A stretch of DNA of 64,000 bases from Salinibacterium sp. SWN248 (GTDB lineage: Bacteria; Actinomycetota; Actinomycetes; Actinomycetales; Microbacteriaceae): NCBI RefSeq assembly GCF_015864575.1, contig NZ_JADYWW010000002.1, forward strand, positions 496,001 to 560,000, written 5' to 3'. Numbering within the stretch: position 1 is the first letter of the stretch; every line of letters begins with the position of its first letter. Position numbers and translations under genes: made by a program. The notes under the pieces were generated by a model. That model saw only the letters and a list, made by a program, of their open reading frames with translations, was not told the DNA's origin and searched no databases. Positions 36,076-44,608 of the stretch are shown in pieces.

Positions 36076-37056
36076 TTAAAGCTTGGTGACCTGATCGAAG
36101 CTGAGCTCGACCGGGGTCTCGCGCTCGAAGAGGGAAACCAGAACGATGAGCTTTCCGCTCTCCGCCTTGATCTCGCTGATCGAACCGGGAAGGCCCGCGA
36201 ACGAACCCTCCTTGATGGTGATGGTCTCGCCGATTTCGAAGTCGATCTCTGCGGGGATAGCGCGTGCAGCGGTCTTGCTCTTCTGCGATGCGCCCTTAGC
36301 AACAGGAGCTTCAACGATCTCAACAAGGCTCTTTAGCATGTTGAATGCTTCTTCGAAACGCAGCGGTACGGGGTTGTGGGCGTTGCCCACGAAGCCAGTA
36401 ACACCGGGAGTGTGACGAACAACCGACCAGCTGTCTTCGTTGAGGTCCATGCGAACCAGAACGTAGCCGGGGATGCGAACACGGTTAACGAGCTTGCGCT
36501 GACCGTTCTTGATCTCGACAACATCTTCCATCGGAACCTCGACCTGGAAGACGTAATCTTCCATCGCCATGGAAACCTTGCGGTTCTCGATATTGTGCTT
36601 GACGCGCTTTTCGAAACCAGCGTAGGAGTGGATGACGTACCACTTGCCTGGCTGCAGGCGCAGATCCATGCGGAATTCGGCGTACGGGTCGACCTCAACC
36701 TCTTCGCCCTCGACTGCCTCAGCAGCGTCGGTGCCTTCCGCTTCAGCGTCATCCGCTGCTTCGTCATCGGTTGCAGCAACAGAAGCGTCAGCCTCTGCAG
36801 CGTTATCGATGTCGAGCGCGTCGTTTACTTCAGCATCTGCTGCAGGGTCGACTGCGGCATCCAGAGCCTCAAGGAGACCAGCAAGATCGGCGTCGACATC
36901 AGCCGAGTCGCCTTCAACGTGCATTGCCTGGTGCTCGGCGGAGTCTTCTGAACGCTCTGCCGCAGCCAAGGTGTTACCCGTCTGCGCCTCATCCTCCTCG
37001 GAGGACTGCTCTGCTGCCGTAGCGAGCTCGGAGTCTTCGCGGTGGTTCTCGGACAC
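36076..37056 (-). CDS. nusG: Transcription termination/antitermination protein NusG with acidic N-terminal extension
   Basis: 326 aa against ~180 in E. coli. The NGN domain begins near residue 130 ([45 protein letters not shown]) and the KOW domain ends the protein ([31 protein letters not shown]). The first ~125 residues are almost wholly Glu/Asp/Ala and should be disordered; acidic extensions are usual in actinobacterial NusG. Binds RNA polymerase and Rho or ribosomal S10. Co-transcribed with secE upstream and rplKA downstream. Confidence 0.97.
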   Translation of the reverse strand: MSENHREDSELATAAEQSSEEDEAQTGNTLAAAERSEDSAEHQAMHVEGDSADVDADLAGLLEALDAAVDPAADAEVNDALDIDNAAEADASVAATDDEAADDAEAEGTDAAEAVEGEEVEVDPYAEFRMDLRLQPGKWYVIHSYAGFEKRVKHNIENRKVSMAMEDYVFQVEVPMEDVVEIKNGQRKLVNRVRIPGYVLVRMDLNEDSWSVVRHTPGVTGFVGNAHNPVPLRFEEAFNMLKSLVEIVEAPVAKGASQKSKTAARAIPAEIDFEIGETITIKEGSFAGLPGSISEIKAESGKLIVLVSLFERETPVELSFDQVTKL

Positions 37057-37113
37057 TAAATCTCTTTTCGTTGCTCTGCAGTTCGGCCGTAACCGCTGCG
37101 GTTTATGAAGGGC

Positions 37114-37395
37114 TTAGACGACCAGGTTCGGGTCGCCGAACAAGAAGTTCACCAACGCGCTAAACCCAAAGTCGAGGGCCGAAACGATACCCATCATGAT
37201 GATGACGAACACAAGAACAACGAGAGTAAAGCTGACCAGCTCGCGCCGAGTCGGAGTTACTACCTTCTTGAGTTCGTTAATAACTTGGCGGATGAAGAGT
37301 GTCATGCGGCCGAAGGGTCCACGACGCTGCGCGCTCTCCTTCTTCGCCTTGGCGACGACGTCCTCGCTGGGCTCGTCTACGTCTTTCTTGGCCAC
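37114..37395 (-). CDS. secE: Preprotein translocase subunit SecE
   Basis: 93 aa from GTG 37395, which has GGAAGG upstream; the open frame continues upstream but would run into tRNA-Trp. N-terminal basic tail, then the SecE signature FIRQVINELKKVVTPTRRELVSFTLV and a single C-terminal span. Holds SecY together in the translocon. The order tRNA-Trp, secE, nusG, rplK, rplA is the classical bacterial order. Confidence 0.96.
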   Translation of the reverse strand: MAKKDVDEPSEDVVAKAKKESAQRRGPFGRMTLFIRQVINELKKVVTPTRRELVSFTLVVLVFVIIMMGIVSALDFGFSALVNFLFGDPNLVV

Positions 37396-37458
37396 TCTTA
37401 CTACCTTCCGATACTTCGGCTTACTCGACCCGCTCCGTTTCTCACAGAGAGGGACTTG

Positions 37459-37531
37459 CAGGGCGGACAGGACTCGAACCTGCAACCTGCGGTTTTGGAG
37501 ACCGCTGCTCTACCAATTGAGCCACCACCCT
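37459..37531 (-). tRNA. tRNA-Trp (anticodon CCA)
   Basis: A 73-nt tRNA. Acceptor AGGGTGG/CCGCCCT, D arm GCTCAATTGGTAGAGC, anticodon arm with loop CTCCAAA giving CCA, T arm GCAGGTTCGAGTCCTGT. No encoded CCA end. Directly upstream of secE, as in many bacteria. Confidence 0.97.
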
Positions 37532-37617
37532 TTGCAAGAGATCGAAATCTCTTACCCACACTTTCGCACAAACACTACGACACATCCACATTGAGAAGTG
37601 AGGAGCAGGCGCGCGAA

Positions 37618-37646
37618 AGTATGGCAGTTATCAACAACCTGAACAA
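37618..37646 (-). promoter_or_regulatory. Probable promoter of tRNA-Trp-secE-nusG
   Basis: On the minus strand a TTGTTC -35 (37641-37646) is followed after 17 bp by a CATACT -10 (37618-37623). Transcription would start near 37611, ~80 nt before the tRNA. Confidence 0.5.
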
Positions 37647-37772
37647 GTGTACGTCATCCTGGGCCGTCCCGCAGTGCCCACTCCCCCTGTAGAGAGATCA
37701 ATACAGAGAACCAGCAGAAATGGGCGGCAATTCGCCCACTTCTTCACCCGCCATTTGGGTCTCTCAGAAAAA

Positions 37773-37794
37773 GTTTTCAAGAAAGTTTGAAAAC
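37773..37794. promoter_or_regulatory. 22-bp dyad upstream of choice-of-anchor G gene
   Basis: gttttcaa (37773-37780) and ttgaaaac (37787-37794) are perfect inverse complements with a 6-bp spacer. Its AT-rich arms stand out in this GC-rich sequence. A candidate regulator site for the surface-protein gene; no regulator can be named. Confidence 0.5.
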
Positions 37795-38060
37795 CCGCGT
37801 CATAACCGAGGGGGGTCTCAGTCTCTCTATGCAAGCAGGGCAAACCAACCCTTCTTATTCGGGCAACACCAGCAACACCAGCACCACCATTCGGGCACCA
37901 CCACGCGAGACCTCACCATCTCGCCGCATAACTCAAAAACAAGCACCACCACATGGGCAAGCGAAGCTGAGATCAGGCAGTAGTTCGTGGCACAACCCTC
38001 AGGTTGGCCTCATCGTCGTATCAGCTTCCTTATCCGAACAGGATCAGGAAGGTACCAGTC

Positions 38061-40157
38061 GTGTTTACACAACACATCCCGCGCACTGGGAAGCCAGTCG
38101 GGAACACCAAGCACACCCCAGCAGTCCGTTTCGGAGCGGCTCTGGGAACCGTAGCCCTCGTATCGGGCTTCACTCTTATTGCACCCGTTGCAGCAAGCGC
38201 AGAGGAGACCACCGGCGCCTCCTATGCTTACGCAGAATTCCTTTCCGGCGATGTGCTCGGAACGGACCTCGGCAATGTTGCGGGTCTCGGCCAGGTAGTC
38301 GCCACCAACAACGGCAATCAGGCACGACAGGTTCACCGCGATCCCCTCACTGTTGACGCTCTCGGCGCAACCGTGCTCAACCAGCCAGGCGGCCTGCAGC
38401 TGCCCCTTCTTGATGTAGTGGATGCCGGAGTCGTCAACCAGTACGCCGAAGCCGACAAGAACGGCGAATCATTCGCTTCCACCGGAGCCATTCAGGATGA
38501 CGGCGGAATCGGCATCGGAAACGTTGCTTCCGGCCCCGCCGGCGACCTCACGCTCGACCTCGACAGCCTCCTCAACAATGAGTTCACTTCGGTGCTCACC
38601 GACCTGAAGCTCGACTTGGACGCCGTAGCCGCTCGCGCCGATGGAAACATGACATCGGCATCCGGGGACTACACCCTCGCCGACGCAACGCTCAGCTTCT
38701 CCAGCCCCGCCATCAGCAAGCTGACCAGCAAAGTCACCTCTGCGCTGAGCGGCGTTGACAGCAAACTGATCAGCTTGGGCGGCGATAACGGCGCTCTCGG
38801 TAACTCCATCGACGGCATCCTCGACCCTGTTCTTGGAGTGGTCGGCTCCTCGGCCGACGTCAAGGTCGTTGTTGATGCAGACCTCGACAAAGCCGTGAGT
38901 TCACTGCTCAAGGGCAGCTACGGCAACGGCGGCGTCAGCTTCAACCTCGAAACTGGCGCAGTCATGGTTGACCTCGAGACTCTCCTCGGCAGCGACCTCA
39001 ACGATCTTCCGCCGAACACGGAGCTGTTGACGGATGCTGTCGTCAACAAGATCCTCAACGGCATCAGCGAAACCGTAGCCACTCTCGCCGACGACATCGT
39101 TGATCGCGTCGAGCTGGCTCTGCGCGACGCCAACGTTGAGGTGTCGGCGAAGCTGAACCTCCTGACCGCACAGGACCCCGTGCAGAACACGGTGTGCCGC
39201 GACATCCGCGTACCGATCATCGGTGACATTCTCAACGGAGACTCGACGGGCGGCGGGCTCGTCGGCGGACTCCTCGGTGGGCTCACTGGCGGCCTCACAG
39301 ACGGTGTCACGCAGGGCATCATCGGCTACACAACGGACACCGTGTGCGACCTCGTCGACACTGTTCTTCCCGACCTCCGCAGCACCGTGGACGTCAGCAT
39401 CATCGGAAACGTTGACGATCTCATCAACGGCACCGCAGCCTCTGCGAAGGCGAACATCTCGCTGCTCGGTGGAACGGTCAAGACCGGCCTCAACGTTAAG
39501 ACGCTGATCGGCAGCCTCGGCCAGAGCCTCAACACGTCGCTCTTCTCCAACGGCGGAGTAGTGACCTCGCTCGTCAACAGCCTCAACACCGGCCTCGTGA
39601 ATCCCGCTGTCACCGGCCTCCTCGGTAACAACTCAGTAGCGACAGTGCTCCACGATCTGGTCTCCATCAAGGTCAACGTGCAAGAGCAGTGGACATCGAC
39701 CGGTGCAGTCTCGGGTGACATGTTCAGCGAAACCGCAGTGCGCGTGTCCGTCGGATCAGGGCTCACCACAGCGGGGCTCTCCAGCGCCGGCGGCCTCCTG
39801 AACGGTGCACTCGGCCAGGCAACAGCGGCCCCAAGCTTCGCTTCGACTGGAGTTGCAACACTCAATGTGGCTCGCGCCGTTGTTGGACCCAACGTTCAGA
39901 CCGTCGTTGATCCTGGATGCACCGAAAACTGTGGAACCGGCGGAGACCCCGATGGCGACCCTGACCCCTGTGTCGGTATCTGCGTCGTTGGTGATTCGGA
40001 CTTCCTCGACCTTCCGACCTATGCCCTCGGTGGGCAGCTCGCATACACCGGTGCCGGTGTTGCGACGCTCCTCGCCCTCATCGTCGCGTTGTTGGCAGCG
40101 GGTGCCTACTTCGCGCGTCAGGGTTACCTACGTACACACCCCAAGTCCGAGCTCTAG
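38061..40157 (+). CDS. Choice-of-anchor G family surface protein with LAYTG sorting signal
   Basis: 698 aa from GTG 38061, preceded by a GGAAGG-type site; the frame opens further upstream at 38004. Signal peptide (AALGTVALVSGFTLIAPVAASA-EE), then ~590 residues of low-complexity Gly/Asp/Leu/Ser/Thr sequence with repeated LxxLLxxxLxx units and one Gly-rich LVGGLLGGLTGGLTDG stretch. A Cys/Asp/Gly/Pro spacer (CTENCGTGGDPDGDPDPC) follows, then the sorting signal QLAYTG, a span, and a charged tail. The LAxTG form suggests sortase E. It shares its architecture with the gene at the left edge, which carries IPT repeats. Role unknown; wall-attached by prediction. Confidence 0.88.
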   Translation: MFTQHIPRTGKPVGNTKHTPAVRFGAALGTVALVSGFTLIAPVAASAEETTGASYAYAEFLSGDVLGTDLGNVAGLGQVVATNNGNQARQVHRDPLTVDALGATVLNQPGGLQLPLLDVVDAGVVNQYAEADKNGESFASTGAIQDDGGIGIGNVASGPAGDLTLDLDSLLNNEFTSVLTDLKLDLDAVAARADGNMTSASGDYTLADATLSFSSPAISKLTSKVTSALSGVDSKLISLGGDNGALGNSIDGILDPVLGVVGSSADVKVVVDADLDKAVSSLLKGSYGNGGVSFNLETGAVMVDLETLLGSDLNDLPPNTELLTDAVVNKILNGISETVATLADDIVDRVELALRDANVEVSAKLNLLTAQDPVQNTVCRDIRVPIIGDILNGDSTGGGLVGGLLGGLTGGLTDGVTQGIIGYTTDTVCDLVDTVLPDLRSTVDVSIIGNVDDLINGTAASAKANISLLGGTVKTGLNVKTLIGSLGQSLNTSLFSNGGVVTSLVNSLNTGLVNPAVTGLLGNNSVATVLHDLVSIKVNVQEQWTSTGAVSGDMFSETAVRVSVGSGLTTAGLSSAGGLLNGALGQATAAPSFASTGVATLNVARAVVGPNVQTVVDPGCTENCGTGGDPDGDPDPCVGICVVGDSDFLDLPTYALGGQLAYTGAGVATLLALIVALLAAGAYFARQGYLRTHPKSEL

Positions 40158-40176
40158 GACTGCGTAAGTAACCTCT

Positions 40177-40222
40177 AGCGGCCGGAGCTTATCGTCCCCC
40201 CAGGATCACAGCTCCGGCCGCT
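40177..40222 (+). terminator. Stem-loop after choice-of-anchor G gene
   Basis: agcggccggagct (40177-40189) pairs perfectly with agctccggccgct (40210-40222); 20-nt loop. First of two tandem hairpins. Confidence 0.75.
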
Positions 40223-40227
40223 TCCCT

Positions 40228-40259
40228 CTGCCCCTACCGCGTTCTCGCGGTAGGGGCAG
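40228..40259 (+). terminator. Second stem-loop after choice-of-anchor G gene
   Basis: ctgcccctaccgc (40228-40240) pairs perfectly with gcggtaggggcag (40247-40259) around a 6-nt loop, followed by tcttct. Only 5 bp after the first hairpin, together insulating the next gene. Confidence 0.8.
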
Positions 40260-40323
40260 TCTTCTGCGCCAGCGCTGCTCTCGCTGGGTAGGCAATCTCT
40301 GGGCATCCGCCCTTCTGAAGCCA

Positions 40324-40336
40324 TACACTTGAAGGG
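40324..40336 (+). promoter_or_regulatory. -10 element for a leaderless aminotransferase mRNA
   Basis: TACACT (40324-40329) ends 6 bp before the GTG at 40336. The predicted transcription start therefore coincides with the start codon, and the message would have no leader, which is common in actinobacteria. Confidence 0.55.
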
Positions 40337-41532
40337 TGACCTCACCTCGCCTCTCCGCCAGAATTTCCGCCATCGCCGAGTCAGCCACCCTCAAGGTGGA
40401 TGCCAAGGCCAAGTCGCTTCTTGCGGCAGGGCGGCCCATCATCAGTTATGCGGCTGGCGAGCCAGACTTCGCCACTCCCGCGAACATTGTGGCTGCGGCA
40501 TCCAGGGCAGTGCTCGACCCCAAGAACCACCGCTACACGCCAGCAGCCGGCCTGCCCGAACTGCGTGAGGCCATCGCCGCCAAGACGTTGCGCGACAGCG
40601 GCCTTGAGATCGGCATCAATCAGGTTGTAGTCACCAACGGCGGCAAGCAAGCCGTCTACCAAGCTTTTGCGACGCTCGTCGATCAGGGCGACGAAGTCAT
40701 CGTTCCGACCCCGTACTGGACCACCTACCCCGAAGCGATCAAGCTCGCCGGTGGCACCATGGTCGAAGTTTTTGCTGGCGCAGACCAGGGTTACCTCGTG
40801 ACCGTGGAACAGCTCGAAGCCGCTCGCACCGAAAACACCAAGGTGCTGCTCTTCGTTTCGCCATCGAACCCCACCGGTGCCGTCTACACCCCCGAGCAGA
40901 CCAAAGCCATTGGCGAATGGGCGCTCGAGCACGGCATCTGGGTGATCAGCGATGACATCTACCAAAACCTCGTCTACGACGGAGTGCGTGCCGTCTCCAT
41001 CGTCGAGGTTGTTCCGGCACTCGCGGACACCACCATCCTCGTCAACGGTGTTGCCAAGAGCTACTCGATGACCGGCTGGCGCCTCGGCTGGATGGTCGGC
41101 CCCGTCGACGCCATGAAGGGCGCTGCGAACCTGCAGTCACACCTCACGAGCAACGTCTCCAACATCTCGCAGCGCGCTGCCATCGAAGCCCTGACCGGCC
41201 CACAGGATGCCGTGGAAGAGATGCGTGTGGCCTTCGACCGCCGCCGCAAGCTCATGGTCTCCGAACTCAACAAGATCGACGGCATCAACTGCCCAACACC
41301 CCAGGGCGCGTTCTACGTGTACCCGGATGTGTCCGGCTTACTGAACCGCGAATGGGACGGAGTCACTCCGACCACAAGCCTCGAACTTGCCGACCTGATT
41401 CTCGAGAAGGCCGAAGTTGCGGTCATCCCGGGAGAAGCGTTTGGGCCAAGCGGTTACCTCCGCCTCTCCTACGCCCTCGGCGACGACGCCCTCCTCGAAG
41501 GCGTGCAGCGCTTACAGAAGCTTTTTAGCTAA
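40336..41532 (+). CDS. aspC: PLP-dependent class I aminotransferase (aspartate aminotransferase-like)
   Basis: 398 aa, fold type I. The PLP Schiff-base lysine is Lys241 in [16 protein letters not shown]; other family blocks are [44 protein letters not shown] and [13 protein letters not shown]. These fit subgroup I-beta/gamma aspartate aminotransferases that transfer amino groups between aspartate and 2-oxoglutarate; some act on prephenate. Substrate not proven. Starts at GTG 40336, probably leaderless. Confidence 0.9.
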   Translation: MTSPRLSARISAIAESATLKVDAKAKSLLAAGRPIISYAAGEPDFATPANIVAAASRAVLDPKNHRYTPAAGLPELREAIAAKTLRDSGLEIGINQVVVTNGGKQAVYQAFATLVDQGDEVIVPTPYWTTYPEAIKLAGGTMVEVFAGADQGYLVTVEQLEAARTENTKVLLFVSPSNPTGAVYTPEQTKAIGEWALEHGIWVISDDIYQNLVYDGVRAVSIVEVVPALADTTILVNGVAKSYSMTGWRLGWMVGPVDAMKGAANLQSHLTSNVSNISQRAAIEALTGPQDAVEEMRVAFDRRRKLMVSELNKIDGINCPTPQGAFYVYPDVSGLLNREWDGVTPTTSLELADLILEKAEVAVIPGEAFGPSGYLRLSYALGDDALLEGVQRLQKLFS

Positions 41533-41536
41533 CCGA

Positions 41537-41553
41537 ACCGCCCTCGGGGCGGT
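41537..41553 (+). promoter_or_regulatory. Small hairpin before the HEAT-repeat gene
   Basis: accgccc/gggcggt with a 3-nt loop, lying between the aminotransferase stop and the ggaggaa ribosome site at 41554. May modulate readthrough or translation of the next gene. Confidence 0.45.
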
Positions 41554-41562
41554 GGAGGAACT

Positions 41563-42231
41563 ATGGATGCGACACCGCCGCTCGATGCGGCAGGCCGGTT
41601 GAACGTAGCCCTCACCGCCGCGCTTCCCTCCCAACGGCTTCAGGCTGCCCTCTCCGCCGGAACGCACCCGAGAGACGAGTTCGTGCGCGTGCTGCTAGAG
41701 CGGTGCGCGATCGAACCCGACCTCAACGTTCGCGAGACGCTCACGTGGGCGCTCATGCGGCATCCGTCGTCGATTACCGTGCCGCTGCTGATTGCCGAAA
41801 CACGATCCGCGACAGCGCAGGCGCGCAGCCAAGCGCTGCACACTCTCTCGAAGATCGGTGACCCCGCCGGGTGGGAAGCGATCACCCCTGAGTTGCTGAA
41901 CGACTCGGCTGAGGCGGTGGCCCGCACCGCGTGGCGCGTTGCAACGGTACTGGTGCCCCACGGTAGCGAAACGAAACTTGCGAGAGCGCTCGTGGCGCAC
42001 CTCGGTCGGGGTGAGCGCGAAGCCCACATGAGTCTCAGCCGATCCCTCGTGGCACTCGGGGAGCACGCCGCCGCGCTGCTGAACGACATCGCCGAGAACG
42101 GCGCAGGCGATGAGCGGCTTCACGCCATGACCACGCTGCTGCTGTGCGAATCTCCCGACGACGGCTACGAAGCGGCGCTATTCGACGCGGAGTTGCGGGT
42201 GCTGTTGGCGGATGCCGGCGCGGGCGAATAG
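41563..42231 (+). CDS. HEAT-repeat domain protein
   Basis: 222 aa, all helical, with repeats of HEAT/PBS-lyase type (LNVRETLTWALMRHP, ARSQALHTLSKIGDPAGWEAI, AEAVARTAWRVATVLVP, GEREAHMSLSRSLVALGEHA). Such repeats bind other proteins; no enzyme motif is seen. ATG follows GGAGG by 4 bp. Likely co-transcribed with the aminotransferase. Confidence 0.85.
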   Translation: MDATPPLDAAGRLNVALTAALPSQRLQAALSAGTHPRDEFVRVLLERCAIEPDLNVRETLTWALMRHPSSITVPLLIAETRSATAQARSQALHTLSKIGDPAGWEAITPELLNDSAEAVARTAWRVATVLVPHGSETKLARALVAHLGRGEREAHMSLSRSLVALGEHAAALLNDIAENGAGDERLHAMTTLLLCESPDDGYEAALFDAELRVLLADAGAGE

Positions 42232-42248
42232 CCTGCCGTGCGCCGTTA

Positions 42249-42713
42249 CTAGCGTCCGGGAAGCTCGATCGTCACGGTGGTTCCGCCGTACCCGTTGGCC
42301 TGGTCCCGACCCTCGATCGTGACCTCGGCGATGCCCTCAGGGATTTCCACTCCCGGCTGGGTGCGGGTGAACGGTTGCTCGGCGGCGTGATCGTGGGTGA
42401 GCGTGTGCTCACCGAGCACCGTGCCATCGGGGGCGAGCACGCGCCATCCGTCGGCATACTGCTCAGGAGTGTCGTACGGCGAGCTGATCGTGACCGCGAA
42501 GTCGAAAAGATTGGTGCCCGTTGGCGAGACGCTCACGTCTTCCACATCAGGGAAGAACGTGGCGGCGTCGGCGCTTGAGCTGGCTGGCGGTGTTGTGCTG
42601 AGTTCAGACGTGTTGCTCGAGGTGCTCGCAGCGGAGCATCCCGTCACGGCGAAGGTGACGGCGAGCGGGAGCGCCGCCAGAGCGGAGGTTCGGGAGCGGG
42701 CCGGCGTGATCAT
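42249..42713 (-). CDS. Small secreted lipoprotein of unknown function
   Basis: 154 aa from ATG 42713 (the open frame extends upstream). Lipobox AVTGC with Cys26, a Ser/Thr-rich tether (SAASTSSNTSELSTTPPASSS), then a ~110-residue beta-rich domain (NLFDFAVTISSPYDTPEQYADGW, VLGEHTLTHDHAAEQPF, GIAEVTIEGRDQANGYGG). Would sit on the outer face of the membrane. No named family recognised. Confidence 0.82.
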   Translation of the reverse strand: MITPARSRTSALAALPLAVTFAVTGCSAASTSSNTSELSTTPPASSSADAATFFPDVEDVSVSPTGTNLFDFAVTISSPYDTPEQYADGWRVLAPDGTVLGEHTLTHDHAAEQPFTRTQPGVEIPEGIAEVTIEGRDQANGYGGTTVTIELPGR

Positions 42714-42753
42714 GGTTCGACGGTAGCGGGACAGGCTGAATGTCACCGCCACG

Positions 42754-42805
42754 CTGCGCACCAACACCGCGCATCAACACTGCGCACCAACACCGCGTAT
42801 CAACC
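42754..42805. repeat. Two 26-bp tandem repeats
   Basis: Units 42754-42779 and 42780-42805 differ at only two positions (ctgcgcaccaacaccgcg common core). They lie between the lipoprotein and ABC operon starts; the second overlaps the 20-bp palindrome. Confidence 0.75.
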
Positions 42806-42817
42806 GATCGGTTGATA
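42798..42817. promoter_or_regulatory. 20-bp perfect palindrome upstream of the ABC-2/two-component operon
   Basis: tatcaaccga/tcggttgata is a perfect dyad 55 bp before the ABC ATPase start and ~85 bp before the divergent lipoprotein start. Size and symmetry fit a TetR-type operator. Its centre ACCGATCGGT is identical to the centre of the dyad between the tetR gene and its divergent dehydrogenase at 61185-61194. Confidence 0.6.
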
Positions 42818-42872
42818 GACCTCTAACCGTCTGCACCTGTCGCAGCTGGGCCAGACAAGCGACGATAGAAGC

Positions 42873-43748
42873 ATGAACACCACCGCTCCCGTCGTGCAGG
42901 TCGAAAATCTGCGCAAAACCTACGGTTCGTTTGCCGCTGTTGACTCCGTCAGTTTTGAGATTCAGCGCGGCGAGACCTTCGCCCTGCTTGGTCCAAACGG
43001 TGCAGGCAAGTCGACCACGATCGAGATTCTCGAAGGCTACCGGGATCGAACCGGTGGCTCGGTGAGCGTGCTCGGCGTCGACCCCGGCAAGGGTGGCCTC
43101 GACTGGAAGGCGCGCCTCGGCATCGTGCTGCAGTCAAGCGGCGAGAGCGGCAACGTCTCGGTGCGCGAACAGCTCACCCACTTTGCTGGTTACTACCCCC
43201 ACCCGCGCGACGTCGAAGAAGTTATCGCTTCAGTCGGTCTTGAAGAGAAGGCTGGCAAGCTGATCCGCAAGCTTTCGGGCGGACAACGTCGACGAGTGGA
43301 TGTCGCGCTCGGCATCATCGGAAGCCCCGAGCTGCTCTTTCTCGACGAACCAACCACAGGCTTTGACCCCGAGGCTCGTCAGCAGTTTTGGCAGCTGATT
43401 CGCTCGCTCAAGGCGGACGGCACGAGCATCCTCCTCACCACTCACTACCTCGACGAAGCGGCCCAGCTGGGCGACCGTGCCGGAGTAATCGCGGGTGGAA
43501 AAATGATCGACATCGGCGCTATCGACGAGATCGGCGGGCAAGAAGCGCGCACCCCCGTCGTGCGTTGGCGCGATGCCAACGGCAAGCATGAAGAGCGCAC
43601 GCACACCCCTGGCGCTGTCGTGGCATCCCTCATGGCGTCTGGCGCAGAACCGGCCGGGCTCGAGATTGTTCGCCCCAGTCTGGAAGACATCTATCTGCAG
43701 CTGGTCTCCGACCACGCGCACGCACGCGAAGTGGAGAACGCACGATGA
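42873..43748 (+). CDS. ABC transporter ATP-binding protein (drug/lipid export type)
   Basis: 291 aa with Walker A LLGPNGAGKST, signature KLSGGQRRRVDVALG, Walker B LLFLDEPTTGFD and switch TTHYLDEA. The DrrA/CcmA-like class pairs with ABC-2 permeases. Its stop overlaps the permease start by 4 bp (ATGA). First of four genes: ATPase, permease, histidine kinase, response regulator. Confidence 0.95.
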   Translation: MNTTAPVVQVENLRKTYGSFAAVDSVSFEIQRGETFALLGPNGAGKSTTIEILEGYRDRTGGSVSVLGVDPGKGGLDWKARLGIVLQSSGESGNVSVREQLTHFAGYYPHPRDVEEVIASVGLEEKAGKLIRKLSGGQRRRVDVALGIIGSPELLFLDEPTTGFDPEARQQFWQLIRSLKADGTSILLTTHYLDEAAQLGDRAGVIAGGKMIDIGAIDEIGGQEARTPVVRWRDANGKHEERTHTPGAVVASLMASGAEPAGLEIVRPSLEDIYLQLVSDHAHAREVENAR

Positions 43749-44608
43749 GCACGACAACAACACCGACGGCCCCTGCTGCCAGCGCGCCGAGCTTCGGTCT
43801 CGGAATCGGCCGCAGCCTCAGGCTCGGGTTCAGCCGCATCAAGCTCGAAGTGCGTAGCTACTTTCGCCAGGGCGACTCGGTCTTCTTCACCTTCCTCTTT
43901 CCTGTCGTCATGCTCACGATCTTCGCGGTTGCCTTCAGCGAGCAGAACTTCGGGACCGAAGAAGAACCACTCACGGCAGCCGCCTTTTACCTGCCAGGGA
44001 TGATCGCCGCGGGTCTGCTGCTGAGCGGCCTACAGAACATGGCGATCGACATTGCTATGGAACGCAGCGACGGAACGCTCAAACGTCTGGCCGGAACACC
44101 CCTGCCGGTGATGAGCTATTTCATTGGCAAGATCGGGCAAGTCTTTACGACCGGTGTGCTGCAGGCCACTCTCGTGATTCTGGTCGCGAGCCTCGCCTTC
44201 GACGTCGAACTGCCGAGCGAACCCAGCAAATGGCTGACGTTCGCGTGGGTCTTTGTGCTCGGTGTTACAACATCCGCCGTGCTCGGTATTGCACTGAGCG
44301 GCCTCCCCCGCAGCGGCAAGAGTGCCACTGCCGTCGTCATCCCCGTCGCGCTCGTGTTGCAGTTCATCTCCGGCGTGTACCTCGGCTTCTCGATGTTGCC
44401 TGAGTGGCTGCAAAACTTCGCCAGCATCTTCCCGCTCAAGTGGATGGCACAGGGGATGCGCGAAGTGTTCCTGCCGGCAAGCTTCGAAGTGATGGAGCAA
44501 TCTGAAAGCTGGAACCTGCCAGGAGTCGCCATCGCCACCGGCCTCTGGTTGGTCATCGGTCTCATCGTGACGCGCATCACGTTCCGCTGGATCCGCAAGG
44601 ATAGCTAA
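43745..44608 (+). CDS. ABC-2 type permease
   Basis: 287 aa with six predicted spans after a ~30-residue tail: FTFLFPVVMLTIFAVAFSEQ, MIAAGLLLSGLQNMAIDIAM, the ABC-2 motif ERSDGTLKRLAGTPLP, and FPLKWMAQGMREVFLP. Forms the membrane part of the exporter with the preceding ATPase. Followed with no gap by the histidine kinase. Confidence 0.94.
   Translation: MSTTTTPTAPAASAPSFGLGIGRSLRLGFSRIKLEVRSYFRQGDSVFFTFLFPVVMLTIFAVAFSEQNFGTEEEPLTAAAFYLPGMIAAGLLLSGLQNMAIDIAMERSDGTLKRLAGTPLPVMSYFIGKIGQVFTTGVLQATLVILVASLAFDVELPSEPSKWLTFAWVFVLGVTTSAVLGIALSGLPRSGKSATAVVIPVALVLQFISGVYLGFSMLPEWLQNFASIFPLKWMAQGMREVFLPASFEVMEQSESWNLPGVAIATGLWLVIGLIVTRITFRWIRKDS

Larger units (their letters stand above)
37532..38060. 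other. Divergent intergenic region, no convincing gene
   Basis: 529 bp between tRNA-Trp (minus) and the choice-of-anchor G gene (plus). It holds the tRNA-Trp promoter near 37618-37646, a 22-bp dyad at 37773-37794, a GGGGGGTC run at 37810-37817, and a C/A-rich stretch (37855-37960) with small repeats of the type caacaccag and caccacc, probably the 5' leader. Open frames here have no ribosome site and look spurious. Confidence 0.6.

Noticed and set aside
37621-37692. 23-codon frame (ATG 37621) upstream of the choice-of-anchor G gene
   Set aside because: No ribosome site and it overlaps the tRNA-Trp promoter on the other strand.
42754-42805. 26-bp tandem repeat as iteron/origin
   Set aside because: Only two copies, no AT-rich stretch and no replication gene; more likely a promoter-region duplication.
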